Assembly: GCA_958295955.1 (NCBI GenBank)
Contig: OY282420.1
Span: 976,236-1,040,235 of the forward strand
DNA from: an uncultured Bryobacterales bacterium
Lineage (GTDB): Bacteria > Acidobacteriota > Terriglobia > Bryobacterales > UBA6623
Direction: 5' to 3'
DNA length: 64,000 nucleotides
Shown here one piece after another: positions 48,925 to 56,306 of this stretch. Made by a program: the position numbers and the translations under genes. Under the pieces are notes generated by a model that was given only the letters and a program-made list of their open reading frames with translations, was not told the DNA's origin and did not search any database. Each line of letters starts with the position of its first letter. Position 1 is the first letter of the stretch.

Positions 48925-50085
48925 ATGAGACGACTTCTTTTAGGGATAACGATTGCAGCGGTTCCGGCGGCGTACGCCGCAAGCGGCGAGGGTTGGGCGC
49001 GGCGTCCGATCGCCGCAGGATTCATGTGCCAGACCGCCGTCGCCGCCGACTTTACGGGAGACGGGCTGCCCGACGTCATCGCCGACGCCGCAGGCGAAAC
49101 GCATCTTTATGTCGCGCCCGACTGGCAGAAGGTCGTGATCGACGCCAAGTGGCCTTTCCGGCCCGGCGCGCGCGACACCATCCACAGCGAAGTCATGGAC
49201 GTGGACGAGGACGGCGACCCCGACTACGTCGGCGCCGTCTATTCGCCGGGGCCGGTGTTCTGGCTGGAGCGTCCCGACGACCCCCTCAACGACCGCTGGA
49301 CCTACCGCGTGATCGACAACGACGTCAACGGTACCCACGGCCTGGTCAAAGGCGACATCGACGGCGATGGACGGGACGACCTCGCCGGCAACAGCGCGCA
49401 GCCCAAGGACGCTTACCCCAATTCGCTGGTCTGGTGGAAGATTCCCCCGCATCCGCGCTCGGCCGAGGAGTGGATTCGCTACGTTTTCGCCGATCAGGAC
49501 GCCCCGGGGCTGAGCCACTACCTGGGCATCGGCGATCTCGACGGCGACGGCATCGCCGATATCGCCTCGGCGGGCAAGGATGCCGTGACGGGCGGCGGCA
49601 ACTGGTTCGCTTGGTGGAAACAGCCGAGCGACCGCTCGACGCCGTGGCTGAAGCGCACGATCGCCGTGAATCAGACCGGCGCGACGAACGCGCTGCCCGC
49701 CGAGCTCAACGGCGACGGCGCGATGGATATTTTCGCAACCCGCGGCCACGGCAAGGGCGCGCTCTGGTTCGAGGGGCCGGACTTCAAGCTCCACGAGATC
49801 GACCCGCACATCGACGGCCCGCATGACCTGGCCGTCGGCGACATCGACGGCGACGGCGATATCGACGCCGTGACCTGCGGCAAGCTCAGCTACGAAGTCG
49901 CTTGGTACGAGAACGACGGCCGCGGCAATTTCACGAAGCGCTCCATCCACGACGATCAGGCGGCCTACGACATCCGCCTGGTCGATATGGACGTGGACGG
50001 GGATCTCGATGTGCTGGTGGCGGGGCAGCTTTCGAAGAACGTCGTCTGGTACGAAAATCGACTCGCGGAGCGCAAGCCTGATTAG
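48925..50085 (+). CDS. Exported FG-GAP/VCBS repeat protein
   Basis: 386 residues. After a signal peptide, seven Asp-rich repeat motifs of the type DxDGDGxxD occur: DFTGDGLPD, DVDEDGDPD, DIDGDGRDD, DLDGDGIAD, ELNGDGAMD, DIDGDGDID and DMDVDGDLD. These calcium-binding FG-GAP repeats form a beta-propeller used in extracellular adhesion or binding. No catalytic motif is seen. It diverges from the YpdA gene. Confidence 0.87.
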   Translation: MRRLLLGITIAAVPAAYAASGEGWARRPIAAGFMCQTAVAADFTGDGLPDVIADAAGETHLYVAPDWQKVVIDAKWPFRPGARDTIHSEVMDVDEDGDPDYVGAVYSPGPVFWLERPDDPLNDRWTYRVIDNDVNGTHGLVKGDIDGDGRDDLAGNSAQPKDAYPNSLVWWKIPPHPRSAEEWIRYVFADQDAPGLSHYLGIGDLDGDGIADIASAGKDAVTGGGNWFAWWKQPSDRSTPWLKRTIAVNQTGATNALPAELNGDGAMDIFATRGHGKGALWFEGPDFKLHEIDPHIDGPHDLAVGDIDGDGDIDAVTCGKLSYEVAWYENDGRGNFTKRSIHDDQAAYDIRLVDMDVDGDLDVLVAGQLSKNVVWYENRLAERKPD

Positions 50086-50131
50086 TAGAGAGTGGAGGGC
50101 AAAACCGCCGTGCGCAGCGGGTCGGCGGTCA

Positions 50132-50197
50132 GTTGGTTTGAGCCGGCCGGCCGGTTGGTTTGAGCCCGCCGGCCGGTTGGTTTGAGACGGCCGCCGG
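50132..50197. repeat. Three-copy 22-bp tandem repeat
   Basis: Units starting at 50132, 50154 and 50176 read GTTGGTTTGAG followed by a GCCGGCCG-like palindrome: copies 1 and 2 are complete, copy 3 partial. It lies in the 115-nt gap between two convergent genes. Origin unclear; tandem slippage is one explanation. Confidence 0.85.
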
Positions 50198-50200
50198 CGG

Positions 50201-51640
50201 CTAACGCGCCGCCGGGTCTTTGCCGTCGACCCAGGGGCCGGCGATCTTCATTTGCTCGGGCGGAACGATCAGGCTGCCCGTGTCGCCCGCTTCCCAGCCG
50301 GGCAGGTGGTTGGGCTTGGAGCGGTTGCGGGACATGGATTCCCACTTTTTCGACCAGCCGGGATCGTCGGTCGAGATGCGCCGCGTCGCGGGATCCACGA
50401 AGAAAACCTTCCCTTCACGGTAGCTTCTCGCGCCGAGGTTGATGGTGACGACGGCGTTGGCGCCCAGGTCCGGAGGATTGTTGACGGCGTCCGGGTCTTC
50501 GGCCAGCACGGCGTCGACAAAATTGCGCATGTGCGAGCGGGCATCGTCCTCGATTGCGCCGGCCTCGATGCGTTCGGGCGGCAACACCCGGCCGATGGCG
50601 CGCTCGCTCTCGGGAACGAAATCGAAACCCGTGAAGCGCGCCCCGTCGCCGAACACGAACGAACCGAGATGGCCGCGGATCACCTGCTTGAGCGGCGCGC
50701 CGGCGCTGACCATCGAGGCGCTGACGATGAGTTGCGCGCCCTCGTTGTAATCGGCAACCACCGTGGCCACGTCGGGAACGTCGCGGCCGTCGTATTCGAG
50801 GAAAATCCCGCCGGCGCCGGTTACCCGGCCGGGCAGGCCGAGACCGGTGGCCTTGAGCATCGTGGTCGTGCGGTGGACGAAGAGATCGGTGTAGAGTCCG
50901 GCGCCGAAAGGCCAATAGGCGCGCCACTGGACGTAAACGGCGCGGTCGAACGGCATGTCGGGGGCCAAGCCTTCTTCCTTGCCGAGCCAGCGGTCCCAGT
51001 CGATCGTTTGCGGCGTCATTTCCATCGTGATCGGGCGGTTGCGCCACTGGCCGTGGTTGGTGTTGCGGTAATACTCGGTCTGGAACTGCACGACCTTGCC
51101 CAGCTTGCCGGCGCGGATGAGCGCGTTCGCCTTGTTCCAGACGGGCAGCGACGTCGATTGCACGCCGACGCTCATCACCTTGCCGGAAGCTTTCCAGGCG
51201 TCGACCACCGCAAAGGCTTCCTCGATGGTCTTGGTCATCGGTTTTTCGCAGTAAACGTGCTTGCCGGCTGCGAGCGCGGCAATGGTCATCTTGGCGTGCC
51301 AGTGGTCGGGCGTGCCGATGAATACGGCGTCGATGGAGTCGTCGCCGAGCAGGTCGCGGTAGTCGTGGTAGCCCTGGGGAGCAACGCCGGTCTGTTCCGC
51401 GATGTAGTTGACGGCGCGCTCGCGGTGGACGGAATAAATGTCGCAAACGGCGGCAAGGTCGATGGCGGCGCCGAATTCCTTGAGCAGCGCGGTGCGCTTG
51501 ACGTGGCCGCCGAAGCCGCGCGCGCCGACTCCGATGAAGCCGATGCGCGCCCGCTCGTTCGCGCCGCGGGCGGTCTGGGCAAGAGCGGCGGCGCCGGCGG
51601 CCGCGCGCACGAAATGACGACGGGATACCGAATCGGTCAT
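50201..51640 (-). CDS. Gfo/Idh/MocA oxidoreductase with Tat signal
   Basis: 479 residues. Signal SVSRRHFVRAAAGAAALAQ is a twin-arginine leader, so this NAD(P)-dependent oxidoreductase is predicted to be exported or membrane-tethered with bound cofactor. Rossmann motif IGFIGVGARGFGGH, then YCEKPMTKTI, the family EKP signature. The C-terminal fold follows. Members oxidise or reduce sugars, inositols and derivatives. ATG 51640 begins the Tat signal; the longer start at 51679 gives no signal. Divergent from an RraA-like gene with 74 nt between starts. Confidence 0.9.
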   Translation of the reverse strand: MTDSVSRRHFVRAAAGAAALAQTARGANERARIGFIGVGARGFGGHVKRTALLKEFGAAIDLAAVCDIYSVHRERAVNYIAEQTGVAPQGYHDYRDLLGDDSIDAVFIGTPDHWHAKMTIAALAAGKHVYCEKPMTKTIEEAFAVVDAWKASGKVMSVGVQSTSLPVWNKANALIRAGKLGKVVQFQTEYYRNTNHGQWRNRPITMEMTPQTIDWDRWLGKEEGLAPDMPFDRAVYVQWRAYWPFGAGLYTDLFVHRTTTMLKATGLGLPGRVTGAGGIFLEYDGRDVPDVATVVADYNEGAQLIVSASMVSAGAPLKQVIRGHLGSFVFGDGARFTGFDFVPESERAIGRVLPPERIEAGAIEDDARSHMRNFVDAVLAEDPDAVNNPPDLGANAVVTINLGARSYREGKVFFVDPATRRISTDDPGWSKKWESMSRNRSKPNHLPGWEAGDTGSLIVPPEQMKIAGPWVDGKDPAAR

Positions 51641-51714
51641 AAGGCATATCATAGCGCCGCGGCGCCCGCCGCCGGTCACGAAGCCGATTGAAAAGTCGGG
51701 TACGATGGGGGGCT

Positions 51715-52449
51715 ATGACGCTGCCTGCGATTCCCCAAGCCGTGCTCAAGAAACTGGAGCAATACGACACGCCGACGGTCTGCAACGTCATCGAGCTTTT
51801 CGCCGTCCGCCCGCAGACCGAGGGGTATATGGATCAGCGCATCCGGGCCTGCTTCCCTGAGATGGGGCCGGTCTGCGGCTACGCTTCGACGGCGACGTTC
51901 CGCTCGGCCGTGGCGCCGCACGATTCGGGAGCTTACGGCTCGCTGGACGAGCAGATAGCCCGCTTCGGCGAGCTTCCCGGCCCGCCCATCGTGGTCGTGC
52001 AAGACCTCGACGAGCCGACGAAGGCCGCGACTTTCGGCGAGGTGATGTGCTCGACTTACAAGGCTTTCGGCGCATGCGGCCTGATTACCAGCGGAGCGGC
52101 GCGCGATCTGGACCAGGTCCGCGCCATCGGTTTTCCCTGCTTTTCGAATGGGGTGAACCCTTCGCACGGCTGGCCGCAGTTGCCGGCGTTCCACGTTCCG
52201 GTCCATGTCGGCGGGCTGGCGGTTTATCCGGGCGATTTGCTGCATGCCGATCAGAACGGCGTGACCAATATCCCTCCTGAGATCGCCGGCGAGGCCGCGG
52301 ACGTCTGCGCCGAGTTCGTCGCCGCCGAGGAAGCCGTTCTGGATTATTGCCGCGGCGCAGAGACGACGGTTGCGGGCTTTGCGGAGGCGCGGCGGGAAAT
52401 GGGCCGCCGGGTCAAGCAATTGCAGGAACGGGTGAGCCGCAAGAAATAG
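51715..52449 (+). CDS. RraA-family protein
   Basis: 244 residues. The central GACGLITSGAARDLDQV and GDLLHADQNGVTNIP are the RraA/DlpA family signatures. Known members include RNase E inhibitors and the 4-hydroxy-4-methyl-2-oxoglutarate aldolase family; in heterotrophic soil bacteria they occur with sugar-dehydrogenase clusters. The Tat-exported Gfo/Idh/MocA gene is divergent, consistent with a sugar-acid catabolic link, which is inference. An approximately 35-residue N-terminal extension precedes the core. Confidence 0.82.
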   Translation: MTLPAIPQAVLKKLEQYDTPTVCNVIELFAVRPQTEGYMDQRIRACFPEMGPVCGYASTATFRSAVAPHDSGAYGSLDEQIARFGELPGPPIVVVQDLDEPTKAATFGEVMCSTYKAFGACGLITSGAARDLDQVRAIGFPCFSNGVNPSHGWPQLPAFHVPVHVGGLAVYPGDLLHADQNGVTNIPPEIAGEAADVCAEFVAAEEAVLDYCRGAETTVAGFAEARREMGRRVKQLQERVSRKK

Positions 52450-52480
52450 CGGCCGGCGCGCCGCGCGCCTGCAAGTGTTG

Positions 52481-52486
52481 TATAAT
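52481..52486 (+). promoter_or_regulatory. Candidate -10 box for lpxC
   Basis: TATAAT is exact, about 80 nt upstream of lpxC. No good -35 is visible at the right spacing, so confidence is limited. Confidence 0.4.
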
Positions 52487-52565
52487 CGACACACTCGAAA
52501 AGTTTGCGGCCGTTTCTTTTCAAGCATTTGTAAAACCGCCGCCCTGCCCCGAGCAAGATTCGCGG

Positions 52566-53462
52566 ATGATCCCCCACAAGTTCGAACATACGATCGCCGC
52601 GCCTGTCGGTCTTTCGAGCGTCGGCTTGCACAGCGGCGTGGACGTCTCGATTCGTCTGTTGCCGGCGGCTTCGGGAACGGGCGTCGTTTTCGTGCGCACC
52701 GACCTGGACGGCTTTGAAATTCCCGCCCATTGGAAGCACGTCGCCAAAGTCAGCTATGCGACCAGCTTGATGCGGCAGGGCGTGCTGCTGTCCACGACCG
52801 AGCACTTGCTGAGCGTGCTCTACGCGATGGGCGTGGACAACGCGCGGATCGAGATCGACAACCTGGAAGTGCCCATCGCCGACGGCAGCGGCTTACCCTT
52901 CGTCGAGTTGATCCGGCGGGCGGGCGTCCGCAGGCAGCGCCGGCTGCGGCGGTATATCCGCGTCAAGGAAGCGCTGGAGGTCGTCGACGGCGGCAAGCGC
53001 ATCGCGGTCGAGCCGGGCGAGTCGTTCCGCGTCTCTTGCGAGAGCGACTATGCGCACGAGCTGGTGGGCGCGCAGCGGTTGGACCTCGAATTGACCCCGC
53101 AGGTTTACGCCGACGAGATCGCGCCGGCGCGGACGTTCGGCTTCGAGCGCGATCTGGACGCGATGCGCGACATGGGATTGATCCGCGGAGCGAACCTGGA
53201 GAATGCCGTTTGCTTCGGCGATGACGGAGTGCTCAACCCGGGCGGCCTGCGCTTTGCGGACGAGCCTTGCCGCCACAAGCTGTTGGACTTGATCGGCGAT
53301 CTGGCGCTTCTGGGGCGTCCGCTGTTGGGCCGGCTGACGGCCGTGCGCGCCGGGCACGCGATGCATACGGCGCTTGTGGGCCGCATGATGCGCGACCCGA
53401 GTTGCTACGAGACGCTGACGCTCGATCAGATCGCGCCGCCGGCATTGGCCGTTGCCGGTTGA
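52566..53462 (+). CDS. lpxC: UDP-3-O-acyl-N-acetylglucosamine deacetylase
   Basis: 298 residues. Committed step of lipid A synthesis. TTEHLLSVLYAMG carries catalytic Glu79 and zinc His80; zinc His237 and Asp241 are in CRHKLLDLIGDLALLG, and the general-acid His264 is in RAGHAMH. GLHSGVDVSIRLLPA opens the protein. Length and motifs are complete. ATG 52566 directly precedes the fold. Stand-alone; its 3' end overlaps the convergent HEAT/barrel gene by 37 nt. Confidence 0.96.
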   Translation: MIPHKFEHTIAAPVGLSSVGLHSGVDVSIRLLPAASGTGVVFVRTDLDGFEIPAHWKHVAKVSYATSLMRQGVLLSTTEHLLSVLYAMGVDNARIEIDNLEVPIADGSGLPFVELIRRAGVRRQRRLRRYIRVKEALEVVDGGKRIAVEPGESFRVSCESDYAHELVGAQRLDLELTPQVYADEIAPARTFGFERDLDAMRDMGLIRGANLENAVCFGDDGVLNPGGLRFADEPCRHKLLDLIGDLALLGRPLLGRLTAVRAGHAMHTALVGRMMRDPSCYETLTLDQIAPPALAVAG

Positions 53463-54319
53463 TTCCGCATTTCTTCCGCGGCGCGTTGGCGAATGCGTTC
53501 CACGGTCAGGCGGGCTTGCCGCGCTACGCCGGCGTCGATGCCTTCCATCTGCCGCTGGTAGGGCCGGATCAACTCGATGTCCTCGACCGTTCCGACCAGG
53601 TAAAGCCCCACCAGCGCCTGCATTGCATGCACCGATTCGGGACGGATGACGACGACTGCGTCGCCCGCGTCGATTTGCGCCCCGTCGGCGTGCAGCCGCT
53701 CTTGGACAATGCCGGGGAACGGAGCGCGCAGGTCTCGGGATTCCTCTTCTCCTTCTTGCTCGATTCTCGCCAGCAGTGCATTGCTGTCGAAACTGTCGCC
53801 CGGCTGCAGCCTGTTCCTGACGGCGCCGCGGCTCGGGCTCTTGACGCGGTAGGGCTTGAGCATCCCGCGGATTTCTTCGCGGCCGCCGGGGTCGTTGAAC
53901 TTGGTCAGCGCGAGCGCGGCGTTGCGGCGGACCATGGGCTGGGCGTCCTGCAGAAGATGCAGCAACGCTTCGTGGAACTGCTCGCTCTCGACGTCGTCGC
54001 CCATCAACCAGGCCGCCGTCAGCCGCAACTCCGGCAACTCGTGCCGGGCAAGAGCCAGGATGTCGGGATACCACCGGCGGACGGAGGGATCGCCCCGGGC
54101 CATCCGCTCGGAAATTTGCGCGAGCGCGTGCTGCGTCTTGCGCGGGGAGTCGGCATCGGCGAGATATGCGCTGATCCGGTCGTCGTCCAGTTCGCGGCCG
54201 AACCAGGTGTCCATCCAGAACCAGAACGGAATGACGACGGCGGCCAAGGCAAGGCCGGTTGCGATGAGCGTGGCTTTGCGCGTGGCGAAGGCATCCTGCT
54301 GCTGCTCGGTCTCGGCCAT
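53426..54319 (-). CDS. Membrane-anchored protein with HEAT-like repeats and a lipoyl-like barrel segment
   Basis: 297 residues. A single hydrophobic segment (about 17-38, ATLIATGLALAAVVIPFWFW) anchors it, followed by helical repeats (about 55-165) including PMVRRNAALALTKFND that resemble HEAT/Armadillo units. Residues about 205-245 (LRAPFPGIVQERLHADGA and VVIRPESV) look like a lipoyl/biotinyl-like barrel fragment, as found in HlyD adaptors. I know no family with this order. ATG 54319 is used; a longer frame needs TTG. It is 51 nt after the rhomboid stop, probably one operon. Function unknown. Confidence 0.65.
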   Translation of the reverse strand: MAETEQQQDAFATRKATLIATGLALAAVVIPFWFWMDTWFGRELDDDRISAYLADADSPRKTQHALAQISERMARGDPSVRRWYPDILALARHELPELRLTAAWLMGDDVESEQFHEALLHLLQDAQPMVRRNAALALTKFNDPGGREEIRGMLKPYRVKSPSRGAVRNRLQPGDSFDSNALLARIEQEGEEESRDLRAPFPGIVQERLHADGAQIDAGDAVVVIRPESVHAMQALVGLYLVGTVEDIELIRPYQRQMEGIDAGVARQARLTVERIRQRAAEEMRNQPATANAGGAI

Positions 54320-54370
54320 TTCCTTATTCTCGTATGCATCGCGGGCGGCGGGGAAAAACCGCAAAGCCCG

Positions 54371-55195
54371 CTACAGCGCCGCCGCCGCAAAGTTCCTGTA
54401 GGCGAGCAGAAACGCCGCGGCGACTACGAACCCGACGACGATCGCCGCGCCGCGCCAGATTTTTTCCCTGTCTTCGCTGAGGCCGGGGGTATCGGCGGCG
54501 TAGGCCAGGGCGAAGCCGCCGACGAGCCCGCCGGCATGAGCCGCGTTGTCGATATGCGCGGCGATGAAGCCGAAGATCGCGATACCGATAATCCAGCGCT
54601 TCGCCGCCGACTCGATCAGCGGGTTGCGGCTGATGCGTCCGTGGGCGTAGAGCGCGCCCAGCAGCCCGCAGATGGAGGCGGAGGCGCCGATGGAAAGCGC
54701 CGGCGTCCAAAAGAGGCTCGCCAGGTATCCGGTGATGCCCGAGAGGATGTAGATCACGACGTACCGCTGGGTCCCGAAGATCTGCTCGCACAGCGGCCCG
54801 AGTTGATAGAGCGCCAGCGAATTGAACGCCAGATGCATCAGGCCGCCGTGCAGGAAACAGGCCGTGATCAGACGCCACCACTCGCCGCGGAACATGATGC
54901 CGGCGTACTCCTTGGCGCCGAGGATGTGCAGCACCCGGCCGTCGATGCCGCCCAGAAATCCGCCCTGCCCGTTGAGGCGGGTGGTGAGAATCCAGGTCGC
55001 CGCGAAAAGACCGGCGTTGATCAGCATGATGATGGAGGTCGTGAAGCTCGCCTGAGTGAGCAAGCCCCGGGCGGCCTCCTCGCGCCGGATGCGTTTCGCC
55101 GCGGACGCCGGCAACTCATTGCCGCAGTATTGGCAGGTCTTCGACGAGGCGTCAATGAAGGCCCGGCAGTGGGGGCACATGCGCGGTTTCGACAT
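54371..55195 (-). CDS. Rhomboid-family intramembrane serine protease with zinc ribbon
   Basis: 274 residues. N-terminal zinc ribbon (C7, C10, C21, C24) then six hydrophobic helices. Catalytic Ser172 in SIGASASICGLLG, His220 in IDNAAHAGGLVGG, and the HLAFNSLALYQLG helix match bacterial rhomboids; the usual GASG is GASA here. Cuts TM segments of other membrane proteins. The neighbouring HEAT/barrel gene follows on the same strand. Confidence 0.9.
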   Translation of the reverse strand: MSKPRMCPHCRAFIDASSKTCQYCGNELPASAAKRIRREEAARGLLTQASFTTSIIMLINAGLFAATWILTTRLNGQGGFLGGIDGRVLHILGAKEYAGIMFRGEWWRLITACFLHGGLMHLAFNSLALYQLGPLCEQIFGTQRYVVIYILSGITGYLASLFWTPALSIGASASICGLLGALYAHGRISRNPLIESAAKRWIIGIAIFGFIAAHIDNAAHAGGLVGGFALAYAADTPGLSEDREKIWRGAAIVVGFVVAAAFLLAYRNFAAAAL

Positions 55196-55292
55196 TACGG
55201 GGAACTCTCATCTTGCGCTTCGGAAGGGTCGTTTTGCAAGAGGTAACTGAAATCCGCTCGACGCGCCCCCTGAAACGCCCGCGGGGTAAGAT

Positions 55293-55760
55293 ATGCGCAT
55301 GGCGGTGCAAGCGATCCCCGATGGATACCACGCGGTGACTCCGTACCTGATCGTCGACGACGCGGACGGCGCGCTGGAGTTCTACAAGCAGGCGTTCGGC
55401 GCCCAGGAGGAGTTGCGGCTCGTCTGGCCCGACGGCAGCAAGATCGGGCACGCGGAAATCACGATCGGCGACTCGCGGGTCATGCTCGCGGACGAGCATC
55501 CGGAGTTCGACGCCTTGGGGCCGAAAACTCGGGGCGGCACGCCGGTCACCCTGTGCTTCTACTGCGACAACGTGGACGAGCGGTTCGCCCAAGCGGTCGC
55601 GGCGGGCGCAACCGTCGTCCGACCGCTCCAGAACCAGTTCTACGGGGACCGGTCGGGAACCGTGCAAGACCCCTACGGCCACATCTGGACGATCATGACC
55701 CACATCGAAGACGTCCCCGACGAAGAGCTCGCGAGCCGCATGGCCGCGGCCATGCAGTAA
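55293..55760 (+). CDS. VOC (glyoxalase/bleomycin-resistance-like) protein, PhnB type
   Basis: 155 residues, single VOC domain. AVTPYLIVDDADGALEFYKQAFG, SRVMLADEHPEF and VQDPYGHIWTIMTHIEDV are typical of the PhnB/YcgS-like group, a common small metal-binding fold with mostly unknown substrates. Unlike the exported double-VOC fusion, it has no signal peptide. ATG 55293 or 55299. Confidence 0.88.
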   Translation: MRMAVQAIPDGYHAVTPYLIVDDADGALEFYKQAFGAQEELRLVWPDGSKIGHAEITIGDSRVMLADEHPEFDALGPKTRGGTPVTLCFYCDNVDERFAQAVAAGATVVRPLQNQFYGDRSGTVQDPYGHIWTIMTHIEDVPDEELASRMAAAMQ

Positions 55761-56306
55761 GGAGAAGCCGGATACGGAGTTGTTCAGTCCCGGCAAAAAT
55801 TGATGGTGCGGACCGCAAATCTTGCGCTCGGGTTCGATAACTTCCTCGGTTACCTACGCCAACCAATCGTCCCGCTTCACGGCTTCTCGCCTCTGTCGAA
55901 AGAAGGGCGGCGCCTAACAGCCCGTGGTGAAAGTCACGCAGGCGACGTTGCGCGCCCCGGACAGAACCGGCATCGCGCAAGCGCTCAAGGAACTCGGATA
56001 AGGATCGCAGACCATACGCGGCAAATGGCCGTATCCACGGTAGGAGCATAGCATGGGCGAGTTGAAGACATTGATCGTCATCGAGGCGTCGGCCGCATAA
56101 GCGCGGCGAACCTGTCTCAAACCCCAAAATTCCGACTCCATCCTTATCTCAAGCCAACCGCCCCGTTCACCGGGAGTTGCGCGAACGGATCGGCCTGCTG
56201 GAGTGCGCGCCGGCGGTTCTCGAGTTTGGATGCGGTCCGGCAATTCTTGCGTTGTTGGCAAGAAGATCGTCTTCTTCTCGTGAGCGGCGCTCATTGCCGC
56301 CACAAC
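55761..56306. other. 546-nt gap without a convincing gene
   Basis: No full-length ORF here has codon use or motifs I can support. Two short plus-strand frames with SD-like sequence (starting 55927, 24 codons, and 56053, 15 codons) read like coding remnants but match nothing I recognise. Possibly a decayed gene. Confidence 0.5.

Noticed and set aside
55910..55920. RYYYAAC-like integron attC core GCCTAAC
   Set aside because: No matching GTTRRRY at a plausible distance and no integrase or cassette genes nearby.
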